Shown one piece after another: positions 1 to 12,496 of a stretch of 20,518 nucleotides of DNA. The notes beneath the pieces are model-generated. The model saw nothing but the letters and a program-made list of their open reading frames with translations. It did not search any database and had not been told where the DNA came from. The DNA is from Oppiella nova. Its lineage: Eukaryota; Arthropoda; Arachnida; Sarcoptiformes; Oppiidae. The translations under genes and the position numbers were made by a program. The stretch lies in contig CAJPVJ010000782.1 in the NCBI GenBank assembly GCA_905397405.1, forward strand, positions 1-20,518. Reading direction: 5' to 3'. How positions within the stretch are numbered: the first letter of the stretch is position 1; every line of letters starts with the position of its first letter.

Positions 1-1796
1 CATCCAATGCAACTGCAGCACCAATTTCATCAACAAAGACATCATCAGAACTATCAAAACAATTTTCGACATCAGAACCGATACCATGAGAACTATGACA
101 ATGAGGACGACTACTCGGGTCTTATGACACAGCGTGAGAAGGAATGGCTCATAAAAATCCAACAATTCCAGACTGAGTTGAAGGACCCGTATGTCGACGA
201 CTACTATTATGTGACATATATTTCCCGACAAATCGCTGCCAAAGCGGCCTCTGATAAGGACAAGAAGACAACGCCGTCTCTACTTCTGCCCGAACGACCG
301 AAAACTGTGTCTGAGTCGGAATCTGTGAAATATACTCCGGAACAGTTTGAGGGAACCCTCGGCAAGATCCAGGTGTCCAACGTGAACTGTCCCCGAAAGC
401 TATTAGACTGTCCACTAAGCAAGACATCTGTCGCCACAGATGACACCAACAGTGATAACAAAATAATAGTCAATAAGAGTGAGGTTCAGAGGTTTAGAAA
501 ACTGTTACTCGATATCGAGAAACTGTATGTCGTCCTAATCAACATCGACGACGAGGACAAACGTATCGGTGCTCTCCCACCAGACGCACAGATACCACAC
601 CTCGAGACTAGAAAACAACTGTCCGATAAGCTGTTTAGAGGACTCACTAATGAAACGAATGATAAGATAAATCCAGAAGTAATTCAAATAAAGAAGGGAT
701 TGTTTCTGTTGTTTCGTTCGTTGAGTTACTTATCGGATGAGAACCAAAGAGCGGTTATAATGAGTGATCTCTTGAATGCAAATAACTTTAGGCAACATAT
801 AATGAAATCGAAAAATAGAGACCAATTCGGACACTATTTAGTGAATGCCATCCAAGACATCAATAATCATGAAGTGATTCTCAAAATTGTTTCCAACATT
901 AATAACATGTCTGTTGTGATCAAATCAGAGGTAGGAATACATAGCATTAATATATGGTTAAGTGAAATGAATGATAAAATAATGAATTGCTATGTTTTTG
1001 TGACCGATAGTATGGAAAGGCAATCATTGAGTCGTTTATAAATCAATGCGAGAAATTGGATATAAAAGAGGAAAACAAATCAAAATGGTTTGTATTTTTG
1101 CTTATAAATCACTGCATTGATGACTGCAATACTTTTTCATTACTCGTTGAATATTTTCTCAAATGATACCTATTTTAATGAAAGTCCATTAAAAGACAAT
1201 ACACTATAACTGTTTCTATATATCTTGATCGCAATGCATTGAAATTTAATGAAACAATAGTTATTACAGTATTATTCTGTACAGAATATTTGAGAATATT
1301 CTGATACAGCATACTTACAGTGCAATATTATTCTGTATAGCATTGTAGTGTTAGATTGAATACATGGTAAGGTATAGACTGAATGTCAAACAATTGCTTG
1401 CAGTCATAGCTTTAATTAGGAAAGAAATCATTAGATAAACGCAGCGCTAATGGATATAAAAGTGTTTTTTATACTGATTATCGCATAATTATAGTCAACT
1501 CATTGTTTGGTTTTATTAAAAATTTGAGCACAATTTGAAAGTTGAATACATTTTAGTAATAATTGATTGAATTTCATTTGTTTGTCTCTAATGTATTAGT
1601 GAATCAATTACTAAATGAATTCATTAAATATGTTTTAAATAAATTAACATTTTAGTTTTTATATTAATTAATATTTTGACATCACTTTAGGTCAACATTT
1701 GTGAATTACGTGTTGGAAGAAGTGGTGGACGACATGTCTGAGCTGACAATACTATGTCGAAATCATTTGACTAAATTGGGACTCGTTTTAGCATAA
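1..1796 (+). CDS. PATL1: PAT1 homolog (PATL1-like) mRNA-decapping activator, 3' part of gene, three exons
   Basis: PAT1 proteins bridge deadenylated mRNA, the Lsm1-7 ring, the DEAD-box helicase DDX6 and the Dcp1/2 decapping enzyme in cytoplasmic P-bodies. The frame is open from base 1, so the 5' exons lie outside the window. I read it as join(<1..930, 1011..1087, 1691..1796), 370 codons here. A Gln/His/Asn-rich stretch (about residues 3-30) is followed by the family signature GLMTQREKEWLIKIQ and PYVDDYYYVTY (about 40-73), then FEGTLGKIQVSNVNCPRKLL (about 116-135) and the start of the helical C-terminal domain, RKLLLDIEKLYVVL (about 164-177). These match PATL1 as I remember it. The joins restore a PATL1-like C-terminus: YGKAIIESFINQCEKLD, then KSKW joined to STFVNYVLEE. 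Read without splicing, the frame stops at 1041. Human PATL1 is about 770 residues, so roughly the last half is present. Family call is firm; the last splice is inferred. Confidence 0.9.
931..1010 (+). other. PAT1 intron, 80 nt, phase 0
   Basis: Donor TCAGAG|GTAGGA at 930/931 and acceptor CCGATAG at 1010. Removing 80 nt shifts into the frame YGKAIIESF, which aligns with the K(F/Y)G motif of the PATL1 C-terminal domain. Left in, the reading ends at a stop at 1039-1041. This 80-nt size also fits a short-intron genome. Confidence 0.8.
1088..1690 (+). other. PAT1 last intron (inferred), 603 nt
   Basis: Weak donor AAATG|GTTTGT at 1087/1088 and acceptor ATCACTTTAG at 1690. The join makes one Trp codon from TG+G and continues as STFVNYVLEEVVDDM, ending with TAA at 1794-1796. 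The intron body is AT-rich, with several short palindromes near 1274-1302. If it is retained, translation ends at 1164-1166 after LLVEYFLK. The exon-like composition of 1691-1796 and the KW..F pattern of the family favour splicing. Confidence 0.65.
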
Positions 1797-4050
1797 GATA
1801 TCAATTATATTTACTCGCAAACTATTGTCTCAATCGAATCACTATTATATTTCAGATTTTTTATATCGTTTTTAAAGAATTTATGTCTAATTTAAAGTTA
1901 AGATTAGTTTATTTTATCCATTGATTAATGCAAGTGTTTGTCTCAAAAGTCCCATTATTGTCGCTCCTATGGATTCCCATCGGGTATTAACTCTAATGGC
2001 TTTTTGCCTCATCACACAAACAGCCCTCCCGTTCCCTCTTCTCTCTCTTTTACTCTCATTTCTCTTATATTTTTCTTGATTTCTTTCATTCTTCTTGCTT
2101 TGAGTCTTAATTTTAGCCAATTTTGAAAATATGGAAATTAATTGTAATTAAATATATTTCTATGAATTGCTCTGTTGAGACAAAAATCATGTGTTGTTTT
2201 AATTAAATTTAAAAATTATTTTTTCTTTGTTTTCTCGTTCGCTAATGAAAAAAATCGGAACAAAATGTTTAATAAAGAAATTTTTGTTTAATATCTGGAG
2301 AAATGGAATTCAATTTCTGTTTCCTTCGCTTGTCTTTCGTTAATAAAATTTAATTTCAAAGACAGATATGATTTGAAATGATTGATGCGATTAAAGAACG
2401 AAAATTTCTTTTATGTGAACAACTCAACTGTTGTGCCCAATAATGACTGCCTTTTATTATACAGTATTTTATTAGCAAAAGTCAATACAATATAAGAGGG
2501 AAATTAGTTTTTATTGTTTCCCATAACAGTGTTCTTATTGCTAGTATTACTCATCTTTTTTTAATTGATTTTCTAAATCAAACTATTTTTCAATGAATTA
2601 GTTTTTACATGTACTGTATAGTGTGCTACATTATATACAGTATATATTATTTGAATAATAATAAGTAATTATCTAATGATTTGTCTATTTTTATCCACTA
2701 GTCTTGTCTCATGTCTTTGCCTAATGACCGGCGCTTTTATTATTATGATTACGAATATCTAATAATTATAGTGCAGTTCACACAACAAAATCTATATACA
2801 GTACTGTATAGAAATCTCATTGACTGTACGCGAGAATTATATTTTTTAATGTTTATATCAGTCACTAATTATTGAGATATATTTCACACTCAACTAAATT
2901 TGCAATCTCTGAACGTATACCTAATTATGGATCCGTTGGAACCCTTACATCAAACCCAATACTCATACCATACACACAACATATCAATAGAGTAGTGCCT
3001 GTCTGTGATTAACTGCATAGCGTTGGGCGTCAACTAATTGCCTACCAGTGCTCTACTCTATTCGTTTTGATTATAAAAATCGCGAATCGTGTGACTCGTC
3101 AATCAAAATACTTTCGCCCGTTTCCTACGAGTTCAACGATATGTTGCCTTTTTTCCAGAGACTGTGTGTCCAGGGGTTTACGACACCCCCGCACACCAAC
3201 CCCGATCAGACCCAACCAAAAGTGTTGCAATCATTTGATTGGTTTTAAAAATGAGATTCTTGTGATAAAAGTCATAATTTTCTGTTTTGTGTGATAGATA
3301 TATCACATTATAAGACATTTTCTGTAATAATGGCAAACAGTATTGGTTGCGGAGTGGATGGAAAGGGCGTTTGTGAGCCCTTATATACTATTATATATTC
3401 AGTTCGTGAGTCGATGGCAACGGAAACAAAATCGTCTCCTTTTTCTCATCTCATGTTTTGGTCGATTGGATCGAAACGAACGAATACATAGACATACAGA
3501 GAGTGTTGTATTTGTCACAAACGAGTCAAACATTTGAAGTCAGAATATGATCCAAAAATATATCCCATATTTAGTGTCTTTAGAATCTAAAGAAGTAATC
3601 ATTTTTCGGTCTATTAGCCAATGGAGGAGACATTTTAGGCCAATTGAATGCTAACTGATTTAATACTGAAATAAAGCTATTGTTGTGTAAAACTAGAAGA
3701 ATACTACACAAGAGGTGCTAAAACTAATGGCTCTTATTTGGCTCTTTATGTCCACTGAGACCACACTTAAACACAATTCAATACTTTTTGGACTCTTTCT
3801 AAAATTCAGTTCACAATAAGAGAAACACTGAATGAATGAATGAATAGTTTTTATATATCTTAGAAAGTTTTGCTACAAAAATGAAATGAAAGAAAAAATT
3901 ATTTATTTTTTCAAAGTCTCTGCACTCTTGAGGAGAGAGTGGTATGAGTTGTGTGTTTGAGTCGAGTTATACAATACGTGAGATTGGATTTCTGGAAACC
4001 ACTTCTCTATAGTTTCAATGAATTTTATATGAACTTAAATTTGCGTGAGT

Positions 4051-4055
<5 letters not shown>
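1797..4055. other. Non-coding stretch after PAT1
   Basis: The first few hundred bases are probably PAT1 3' UTR. The remainder is AT-rich. The zone 2930-3540 is less AT-rich and holds overlapping short open frames (for example 3048-3248 and 3291-3491), with no recognisable protein or clear exon boundaries. It also contains a 10-bp stem inverted repeat (2986-2995 with 3053-3062) and a perfect 16-bp palindrome at 2795-2810. No RNA gene was recognised. Confidence 0.6.
2271..2276 (+). terminator. Candidate poly(A) signal for PAT1
   Basis: This is an AATAAA hexamer about 475 nt after the PAT1 stop codon. ATTAAA variants also occur earlier in this AT-rich stretch, so the cleavage site cannot be fixed from sequence alone. 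Confidence 0.3.

Positions 4056-4108
<53 letters not shown>
4056..4108. repeat. (TC)n microsatellite
   Basis: This is an almost uninterrupted CT dinucleotide run of about 53 nt, pyrimidine-rich on the plus strand. It is a possible binding site for GAGA-type factors or a non-B DNA former. The open frame through it (SLSLSL...) is a by-product of the repeat. Confidence 0.97.
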
Positions 4109-6544
4109 ATTTATATGCCATCAATAGAGACACTAAACTTATTGTCTGTGAGCGCACGCCATATCATCTCTTTTTGTGGATACCAATGAGAGTGGAGTTG
4201 ATCCCAGGCCTCCAACATATAAATCCCTATATTTCGCTTCACTGAATTGGAAAAAAAGTTATACTCAGAGATGTGTCGCAAAAAAGTTAATATAACTGAA
4301 TATTGTATGAAAAGATCAGTGGATGACTGGGATCTAGAATAAGAATAGGAGATTAGGGCTTAAAATAGTGTATGATTTAAGAACACGTTATCTCTAACAT
4401 TGAGACCACAAGTCATTAAATTTCACTTTATTTATACAAAGAGTTCAGAAATGATTTTAAATAATTGTCTTTCATTTAATAAATTAGAAACTTCGTAGAG
4501 ATTAATTGTGAACTCATTTTAAATAAAACGACAATTATTTGCATTTATTAATAGACTAAAATGTCATAATAATTGATATAAACTTCTTTAAAGTGTAATC
4601 TATTTTAAAAGCCATTTACTGACTCTGTTTTATGACATTTATATTCATTAGGAATAATATATTTTTGATATTTAATATCTTTATGAGAATTAAACAAAAA
4701 TAAAATATTTATATATTTATATTCATATAACTGTACAGAATTTGCACAATAAATGTTAATCAAAGGGAAAATTGAATGCATTATAAACTCCAGGTGTGAA
4801 AAAAGCAAACAATAAAAATAGTTTTGCATAAAATATTATCGCAAAATGTGATGCATTTTTTATTTCAATTTTCTATTTTTTTTAAATTACATGAAATGGT
4901 TGTATAAAATGGAAATATTAAAAAGTTTTTACTAAATGTAATTATCAGATATTTAAAATTAATTAAATTCTGAGCACATGTTATATAGTGTAAAATAATA
5001 GTGTATTATGTAGTGAATGAGTGCATAGTATTCATATATTTTCATACATTAGTATTTAGTATCGATTATAAGATGAAAAGAGCAGATATAATGCGATTAT
5101 TTGGTCCAACAATATTGTAATGAATGATCCAATTTTTGAGACACTTATTGTCAAATATATTAATATATACTATAATACTAGACGTTAATTAAAGTTAATG
5201 AATAATAAGCGCATTAGTGTTGCAATGAATGGCTTTAGTCTCAAGTTTTCGACTGTTTTTAAGTGCAAAGTTTAACTCAATTTCTTAGTGATGTTATTCC
5301 GGATGAATAGTTCAACAAAATGTAAAAACTTATGAACAGTTGGACCAAATGGTGTGTTTTATAAGAAAAACTACTAATGATATAAAACACTTAAATATAA
5401 TAGAAACTCATAAATCATAAGTTGCAATATTAATGCTTTATTGATGTGTTTCCTTATACACCAAATATACACCGAACCTATGCATCGACTGGCAGTCTAT
5501 GCCAAAGCAAAACCAAATTCAAAGTATGAGATATTATTGATTTTAATACATATAATGACAGTGTTTCAAGTAATTGAATTATGCATTGGACTCGATAATA
5601 ATTTCACATGAAAAATAAATGAATGAATTGTTGAGTAAATCAAATAATGAACTCATGTTTTATTAACAAACCTTATGGTTGCCAATGAAATCGGTTTTGA
5701 GTTCTTGTAATCATTTGATTCCTTCAAATCAATTATAGATATGTTTGACTCGGAATCCCATTTAATTCGATTAATTTCCTGTCGATTCTGTCGATTATTC
5801 ATATATTTTATCCCATATTCTGGTATTCATTTGCAATATTACTCTTTTGAATAGAGAATCGGATGAGTAATACATATTCTATACAGTATTGTAAGGCTAT
5901 AGTGATGTGGAGGGTTGGGGTGTGTGAGCGTCGGGTGACATAAATCTAAAGTCTATCAAATGGAAAGTTTCAAACATTTATAATGTACTGCAAAAGCAAT
6001 TTACAGAACAATTCCATCAGTTCTTTCTCTCGACTCAAAATTGAATTGAAAACTGCTTTTCAATCCGAAAGTAAATTCAAAGCATAAATATTTTTTTGTT
6101 TGAATGAAAGTGCAAATTATGCGCACATCTCATCACAATTGCATTATTCACTAATGATATTCACAAATATAAAGAGAGGACAGGGAGAGGGCAAGTGTGG
6201 GCTCATCATTAAACATGTAAACCTTTTCCAATTAACTTTTATTGCACTCTTGATTATATTCGCAACATTTAGCGCTTCAGACAATTGTTTTGTGAAAACA
6301 AATCGATTCAATGAATACAAGTGAGCGTCCAATGAGTGAATTGAAGTCGACTTTGTTTCACCAGAATATTGCTTAAAGTGAACCAATGTTTCAACGTTTG
6401 CCTTCTATTACACACTTTTATATACTATTTGCTTGTTTTGTATTTTTGGTCTCAACACTCAGTTTTCTTACTTCACACTTAAAACCATTCAATAATCGCA
6501 AACACTTTCCATTCATTTTCGATTGCAATCATTTCTATTGTAGT

Positions 6545-6550
<6 letters not shown>
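4109..6550. other. AT-rich non-coding stretch
   Basis: I see no coding exon, RNA gene or mobile element. Short frames at 4605-4829 (minus) and 6100-6324 (plus) are of the size expected by chance in AT-rich DNA and resemble no family I know. A slightly G-rich spot at about 5905-5940 stands out from the background but has no identifiable role. Confidence 0.5.

Positions 6551-6584
<34 letters not shown>
6551..6584. repeat. (TC)n microsatellite
   Basis: CT dinucleotide run of 34 nt, followed by a degenerate CACCCTCACTCTCCCTCACTC tail. Confidence 0.97.
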
Positions 6585-6588
<4 letters not shown>

Positions 6589-8864
6589 TCACTCTCCCTC
6601 ACTCACTCATTTGAATTGAAGACTAAACTGCAATAATAATCAATAGGAGAATGATTTGTTGATAAGAGTTGAATGTTTTATAAGTAGTAGAGATAGGGAT
6701 AGGGATGCGAAGCAATGCATTGATTCCGAAAGTTCTCCCACTCTTTGCACATCCTTTATATCCCTTATGTTTAGAGTAATTTGATTTCAGTGTTTGATAA
6801 CAAACTACAGTAAAAACTTTGAACGATTCAATGACTTGTATTATAGCTGTTATGGCCATCCCATCAGCAAAAAAAGTATTTTCACTTTTTTGACATTTTA
6901 TTTCGAGTCATATAAACAACAATAAAATAAAAGTTTACTGAATATATAAAATCAATAAATGAGAAATTATTGGAAATAAGATTTTATTGCAAGACATCGT
7001 CCACTCAATTGCATTGAAAAGTCATTTCTTTTGAAATCTTTAGAGATTTAGAGAAAAGAAAACATAAAATATAAGAATAGCTGTTTTTATTGATTTATAT
7101 AAAAGTATTAATTTTTGCTGAATTAAGAAACTCAATCAAAAATATTGACTACAATGCATGGAAATGGTAGACAAAAACGAGATAAATTCAAATATCTCGG
7201 TCAATTGAGTAATCGATTTATTGTGATTTTCGGTTTAAATTACGAAAAATGTCTTAAAAACTAACATTTCATGCTTTTGTTGACCTCTTATCTAAACAAA
7301 GACTAAAAAACTTAGATTATGTTGATTTCGTGCAATCAGTTTTGACATTTGGTTACAACGAAAAGTGTATAATTTAGTCAATACTTGAATACTATTTGGA
7401 AATTTTATGCATTAAAATGTGAAAATTGATTGAGAATTAGACCATATTATCGGTTATTATGATTTGATATCAAGACATTTTAATTAATATAATTGAATAA
7501 ATAAAATAAATCAATGAATAAATGCTCTAATTTCTCAACACATTGCGAAAAGTTTGTCATAAATTGTTTATCGATTTGTATTGACCGTCTAATTAGAGAT
7601 GTAATTAAATATATACACAAATATTTAGATGTAATTAGATTTAAATGACTTAATGTTTTACAATAATCTTGAAGCAAAAAAGCGATCGATCAGTCATTTT
7701 GCTATACATTAGCGATATTACATAGTAGTGAACAAATTACTGTTTTTGAATGACTCATAAAACTTATTCATAATTTTTAATAAATCAATACAAAATACAA
7801 AATGTGTTTGTGTTATGGAAATAGTGTTGAATTCTGGTTTAAGAATTGATTGATTGGTAATAATGTTGTGTAAAATGAAATTAATCTAATCTAATGACAT
7901 AACAATTTATTCAGAGCTATGTATTATTCTGAATGCAGACATATTAATATTATACATATTACATATATTTAGTATTGTAACCGATGAAAGTTTGCAAAAA
8001 TATTGATCCAAATGCTATGCAAATCCAATTCACACATAAATCTTACGGTTGAAAAGTTTTCTTGAATATGAAATTTTGAATATAATATAAAAATTTTTGT
8101 TTTGAAATATTGTAGTCTTTGTGTGAAAAATGTATGCATTGAGTGAAGTCAGGAATCGGAATAAACGTATTTCACGTTTTGTTTTAGATTTCAGATTATT
8201 ATTAAGCAGTAATAGTATAGTGAATATGCTTTCAAATATTATAATTCAATGAAATTATTATTTTCTTTTAAAAGAATATTCCGTTGTTTTAACATTACTT
8301 TTCATTCAAATGCTCAAAATTTATTTAATGGACAGATATTTCTTTTGACTTATTTGGCATTTTAAATGTTAGAAATTTTTCCATTAAAATCCAAATAAAT
8401 TAACGTCAAAACTCTTGTGACCTTTAAATGAATGTTCATTTTTAGCGTTTTATTATTCAACACATTTTTACTGATAATTCATTTATAAATAAGTTTGTAT
8501 TTTATTTCAATGCATTCACTCAATTCCATATGTTTTATGTTATTTTTAAATATTTGTGTTTTCAAATGCTTTCAAAAACAGGTATATTTTGTTTTATGTG
8601 ATATTAAATGAACGGTCAGTTTTCAGTTCTATTCAATAAGATGTTTATCGTTTCAAATAAAATGTTTTTGTTGTTTAAAAATCTGTTGATTTAAAAAGTT
8701 GTGTTCAAATCAGAAAATATGTACGAACTCTGAACTCTAAGAATCGACTCTTTGTTGTCACTGAAGACTAAAGACACTCTTCATTACTGAACTACTGTTG
8801 AGCTAAACATAAGCCATAGAGATATATAAACGAGTCGACAAAGCTATCGATTTTTCTTAGAGTA
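6585..8864. other. AT-rich non-coding stretch
   Basis: Very AT-rich throughout, with frequent stops in all frames. I recognise no gene, RNA or repeat family here. The short minus-strand frames at 6623-6859 and 7480-7677 look random. Confidence 0.5.
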
Positions 8865-8866
8865 GG

Positions 8867-8918
<52 letters not shown>
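8865..8918. repeat. (GA)n microsatellite
   Basis: GA dinucleotide run of about 54 nt with a GGG interruption near 8887. It is purine-rich on the plus strand, the reverse orientation to the tracts at 4056 and 6551. Confidence 0.97.
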
Positions 8919-8919
<1 letters not shown>

Positions 8920-10140
8920 TCTGCAAACAGAATTGTTAGCTTAAGATTGATTTTATAAGACTTTAAAAACGTAAAGAAAAGGGACTAATGAGATATTTTT
9001 GAAGTCAAAAAAATTGAATTAAATTGTTATAGTTTTTATACTCAACAGTCGAGATAAGGACTGCAAGTTTAATCAAAAAATAGTTTCAATTATAATAATA
9101 ACAGATAAGAGGTTCAGAAGAAGTTGTTGTGAAAGAGATTAATATATTGTTACGGAATATAACACTATTTGAGTTATAATTTTGAATATTCTGTATACAG
9201 AGTGGTGTTTTTGTGTGACTAAACGATTATTTAATGTTTTATGACATGTCATTCCTGGTCACTAAACATGAATTAAAGCCTTAATTCACTTCACTTTTAT
9301 TATAATAAAATAAAATTTTGATTAAAAGATCTCTTTTTATGTCTCATTTTTTCCATAGAAACAAATTTTATGGATTTTAAACATTTTTTAATCAATTCTG
9401 TATAAAAATTTATTTTTCCCATCATTTTATGAAAAGCAGCTAAATTTTTATGTGTTTATTATCTGTTTTTCCAGCTTATGCTATGAAATGTGTTAAGATT
9501 TGACATCAGATGTGAGTTAAAATATATTTTGAAATTCTTAATTGCATTTTTGTAATGTTTTTTCATAAATAAAGCTCAAAAGTGGAGACTAATTGTGATA
9601 TTATTTTTTGATTTTTCTCTTAAAAACATGAGATCTCTATCTTTTATATCATTTGCTTTTAAGATGTTTTGAGTTCTTAAAAAATTGCAACAAATAAAAA
9701 TAAAATATCAAAATAGTTTCTACATTTGGTATGGTATTATATCTTTTTAATGGTATATTTAGTACAATATTTTGGACACAATTAATGACATAAAAATGGG
9801 AAATAATTTTCATTTAAGGAATTGATTTGTTGTTGTATTTGTTGTACAGAAATGTTTTGATGGAAAGGAACTGAAAGCAGAACATCATTTGAATCGATGC
9901 CTCATTTATTTATAAGTGTAGCGAAAACTTGTCTAACTTTGGACTGGTATTGAGAAAAGTTTGTTAGGACTGTAGATACTGTATAACAGATGCAGAGATT
10001 CTCACAAATATATTGCAGTTTTGGACACAAGTTCTGTAATACGAAAAGAACATCAAAACAAAAATAAAGCAAAACTACACAACACTTCTGTCTTACAATT
10101 ATATATATTTGTATTTTATATGAGTTTTAATGCAATATTC
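8919..10140. other. AT-rich non-coding stretch
   Basis: Long A and T runs, no frame of note, and nothing recognised on either strand. Confidence 0.5.
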
Positions 10141-10540
10141 CGGGCACTCGATGCTGAGGGCTGGTATGTTGTGCAGGGAATGGAGATTTGCATTCTATAG
10201 CACACAACCAACTAATGCCTTGTATTTGAGTGAATGGAGTTCATGGCATGAAAATTATTAGATGATTGCCAGAGACGGTCGTGACATGAATGCACCAAAA
10301 CTCAAGAGGACAGCCCTCGCACTGTCCCCTCATATCAAATAGAGTTATATTGAAGCCGTGGTTCTGTCACTAAAAGCTAATAATAATGGCTTTGAGTCGA
10401 GTTATGCGCTAACCGTTCATTCAATTCTCGGGGGTTTAAGTCTGGGGTTTAAGATTTCACGGCTTTCCAGTCCGTCCGCCTCTGTCTGTCCTCTCTGTCC
10501 TCCCTGTCCTACAATACGCCTCATACTCTCTACTCTTTAA
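10141..10540. other. Less AT-rich patch, unassigned
   Basis: This patch is clearly richer in G and C than its surroundings. It contains a near-duplicate GGGGTTTAAG motif (about 10432-10450) and a run of CTGTC-type pyrimidine repeats (about 10480-10510). Two short opposed frames overlap in it: plus strand 10262-10342 (MIARDGRDMNAPKLKR...) and minus strand 10333-10241 (MRGQCEGCPLEFWCIHV...). Neither has a recognisable family, so the patch could equally be regulatory or a piece of an untranslated exon. Confidence 0.3.
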
Positions 10541-12437
10541 ATTGAATCAAAAGACAAAACTCGTGAAGCAGTAAATGGCGTACAACTAGTCGGGCATAAG
10601 AGGGCTGACACTCTTTGTTTCATAGACTGAGTGTTAGGCACTGTTAGCCTGAGTCTAGTGTTGGTTCTGTTGGCACAGCTCTTCACTACAGTATTCACGC
10701 AATGCTTACAGAGATGTCTAACTGGAAGTCAAACACAACACAAGTGAGGCATCGATTGTAAACATTTACTAAACGCACAGATTCTGTGCTTTTTGTTTCA
10801 CATTAGCTGTGATCACAGATTGCATACAATTCACAATTCCTACCGATATATGAGCGCAATATCACAATTCAATCATACTTTCATACCTTTAGTGTGTATT
10901 TTGCACTCATTTGCAAACAATTGTTAATAACTCTATAAATACTAATTTCACGAATAAATGTTTTGATTTAATTTAACGATAGATTTGCTTTGGGTTTTAT
11001 ACCATTAGAAAATCATTTATTGAATTCATTTTACTTGAATACACGATTGTTTGTATGCTTTTGTGTAATATTATGTAAAATGCATTGATTATGAGTTTTA
11101 GTACAACAGTTCCAACTGTTCCTTGCTCACTTATTTACTGTCAGAATATCTCAGCACTATTCACACCATTAATTGCCTTTATTTGTGTTAATTTAATATT
11201 AAATAGACTTTCAATAGGCAGTGATGGCAGAGAAAGGGCAGAGTGATGGTAGGGCTGGTAGGGACGGGTGGGATGAGTGCTTTCTCCAAGAGTTGTCTCA
11301 TTTCTTATTTGAGTGCAAACTGTCTGTCGATTTGCTTCACAATTCAATTCCCTTTTGACTCCAATTACTCATAGCCTAAGAATAGCGTGATTTTCAATGC
11401 TTTATATATTGGCCCAAAGCTATGGTTTATGTTCAGCTCTTTTATGGTAAAAGTGTTATTTTGAATCAATATTTCTATACATTATATTAGTTTGTATGAA
11501 ATTATATCAAAATGACCTCATCGTTTGAATGGCTAACACAACACAGCCCACAACTACTCCTCTAATGATATGTTATTTTATTATCATTTGATGTATTTTA
11601 AGTGTAGGAACAGTATGTCTGAGTGTTTGGTTTCATTGGTTTCACTCGATTCTCATTCTCGGCAACACTTCACTGCTATACTACAGTACACTATATCTAA
11701 GATTATTCACTCCCTTATGCCATGCATTTACTCTCGCTTTTCCATACAATCCAAACGTTTTCCCTCTTTTCCTGAGCACTGAATTCATGGCAAAAATCGA
11801 TACCTAAAGCTTACAATCAATATTGAAGTGAGAGTTATGTTCTTCTCATAACAAAATCCAAAATTATTGCTAAATAACACCAAAACAACAGACGTTTCAC
11901 TTGAAGTATAATTAATTTCCAAACATTGAATTCTTCGAGAGTTTGGTAACAATTCTTCGTTTGCTATTGATTTTCATGTCTTTAATCAAAATCAAAATTA
12001 TTCATTTGGGAATTCAATGGTTATGAATACAAAATTAATTATTATTTCAAAAACTCAGTTTCAATACACGATCGCTTGGCATACAGTATACACACTATAA
12101 ATGTATAACAATTATCTAAATTATACGATCTTTTCAATGAGTTTGAGTCAAAGCAAACCTAAAGGATAGACTCAAAGCGACTGAAATAAAATATATTTTA
12201 TTTATAGTAAAATATTAACATAAAAATAATACTCGCAGTGATGTATGCAAAACATATAATACTTGTATTAGGAATGCATTGATAGTGAATGGACTATAAG
12301 TGTATTACATTATTGTCGGAGCAAACAAACCCAGCAATTAGTTGTCTCTCATTATTATTCCGTTGGGAAACCATTTCTATTATGAGACGAAAATTTTTCT
12401 TTTCTATTCAATTGGATGAACATAAATGTGATTTCAG
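10541..12437. other. Non-coding stretch, nothing recognised
   Basis: Mixed composition. It has a perfect 12-bp palindrome CTGTGATCACAG at 10807-10818 and a G-rich stretch at about 11215-11275. The frames at 11141-11347 (minus) and 11570-11782 (plus) have no domain or splice context that supports them. Confidence 0.45.
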
Positions 12438-12496
12438 GTGCCTTTCAGTTAGAGTCGCTTCCCTCTGAGCCCTCCTCCGATGTTTGCTATGACTGA
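12438..12496 (+). other. Possible short terminal coding exon (weak)
   Basis: An acceptor-like ATTTCAG ends at 12437. The following frame reads AFQLESLPSEPSSDVCYD and stops with TGA at 12494-12496. The codons are more balanced than the AT-rich surroundings, which is why I list it. It is only 17-18 codons, has no identified partner exon, and such a run can occur by chance. I cannot name a protein. Confidence 0.15.

Noticed and set aside
149-473. Minus-strand open frames opposite the first PAT1 exon
   Set aside because: They are antisense shadows of a clearly conserved plus-strand coding exon and have no domain of their own.
3048-3537. Cluster of overlapping 64-75-codon plus-strand frames
   Set aside because: Several frames are open in parallel, none with a recognisable domain or convincing exon boundaries; overlapping openness suggests composition, not coding.
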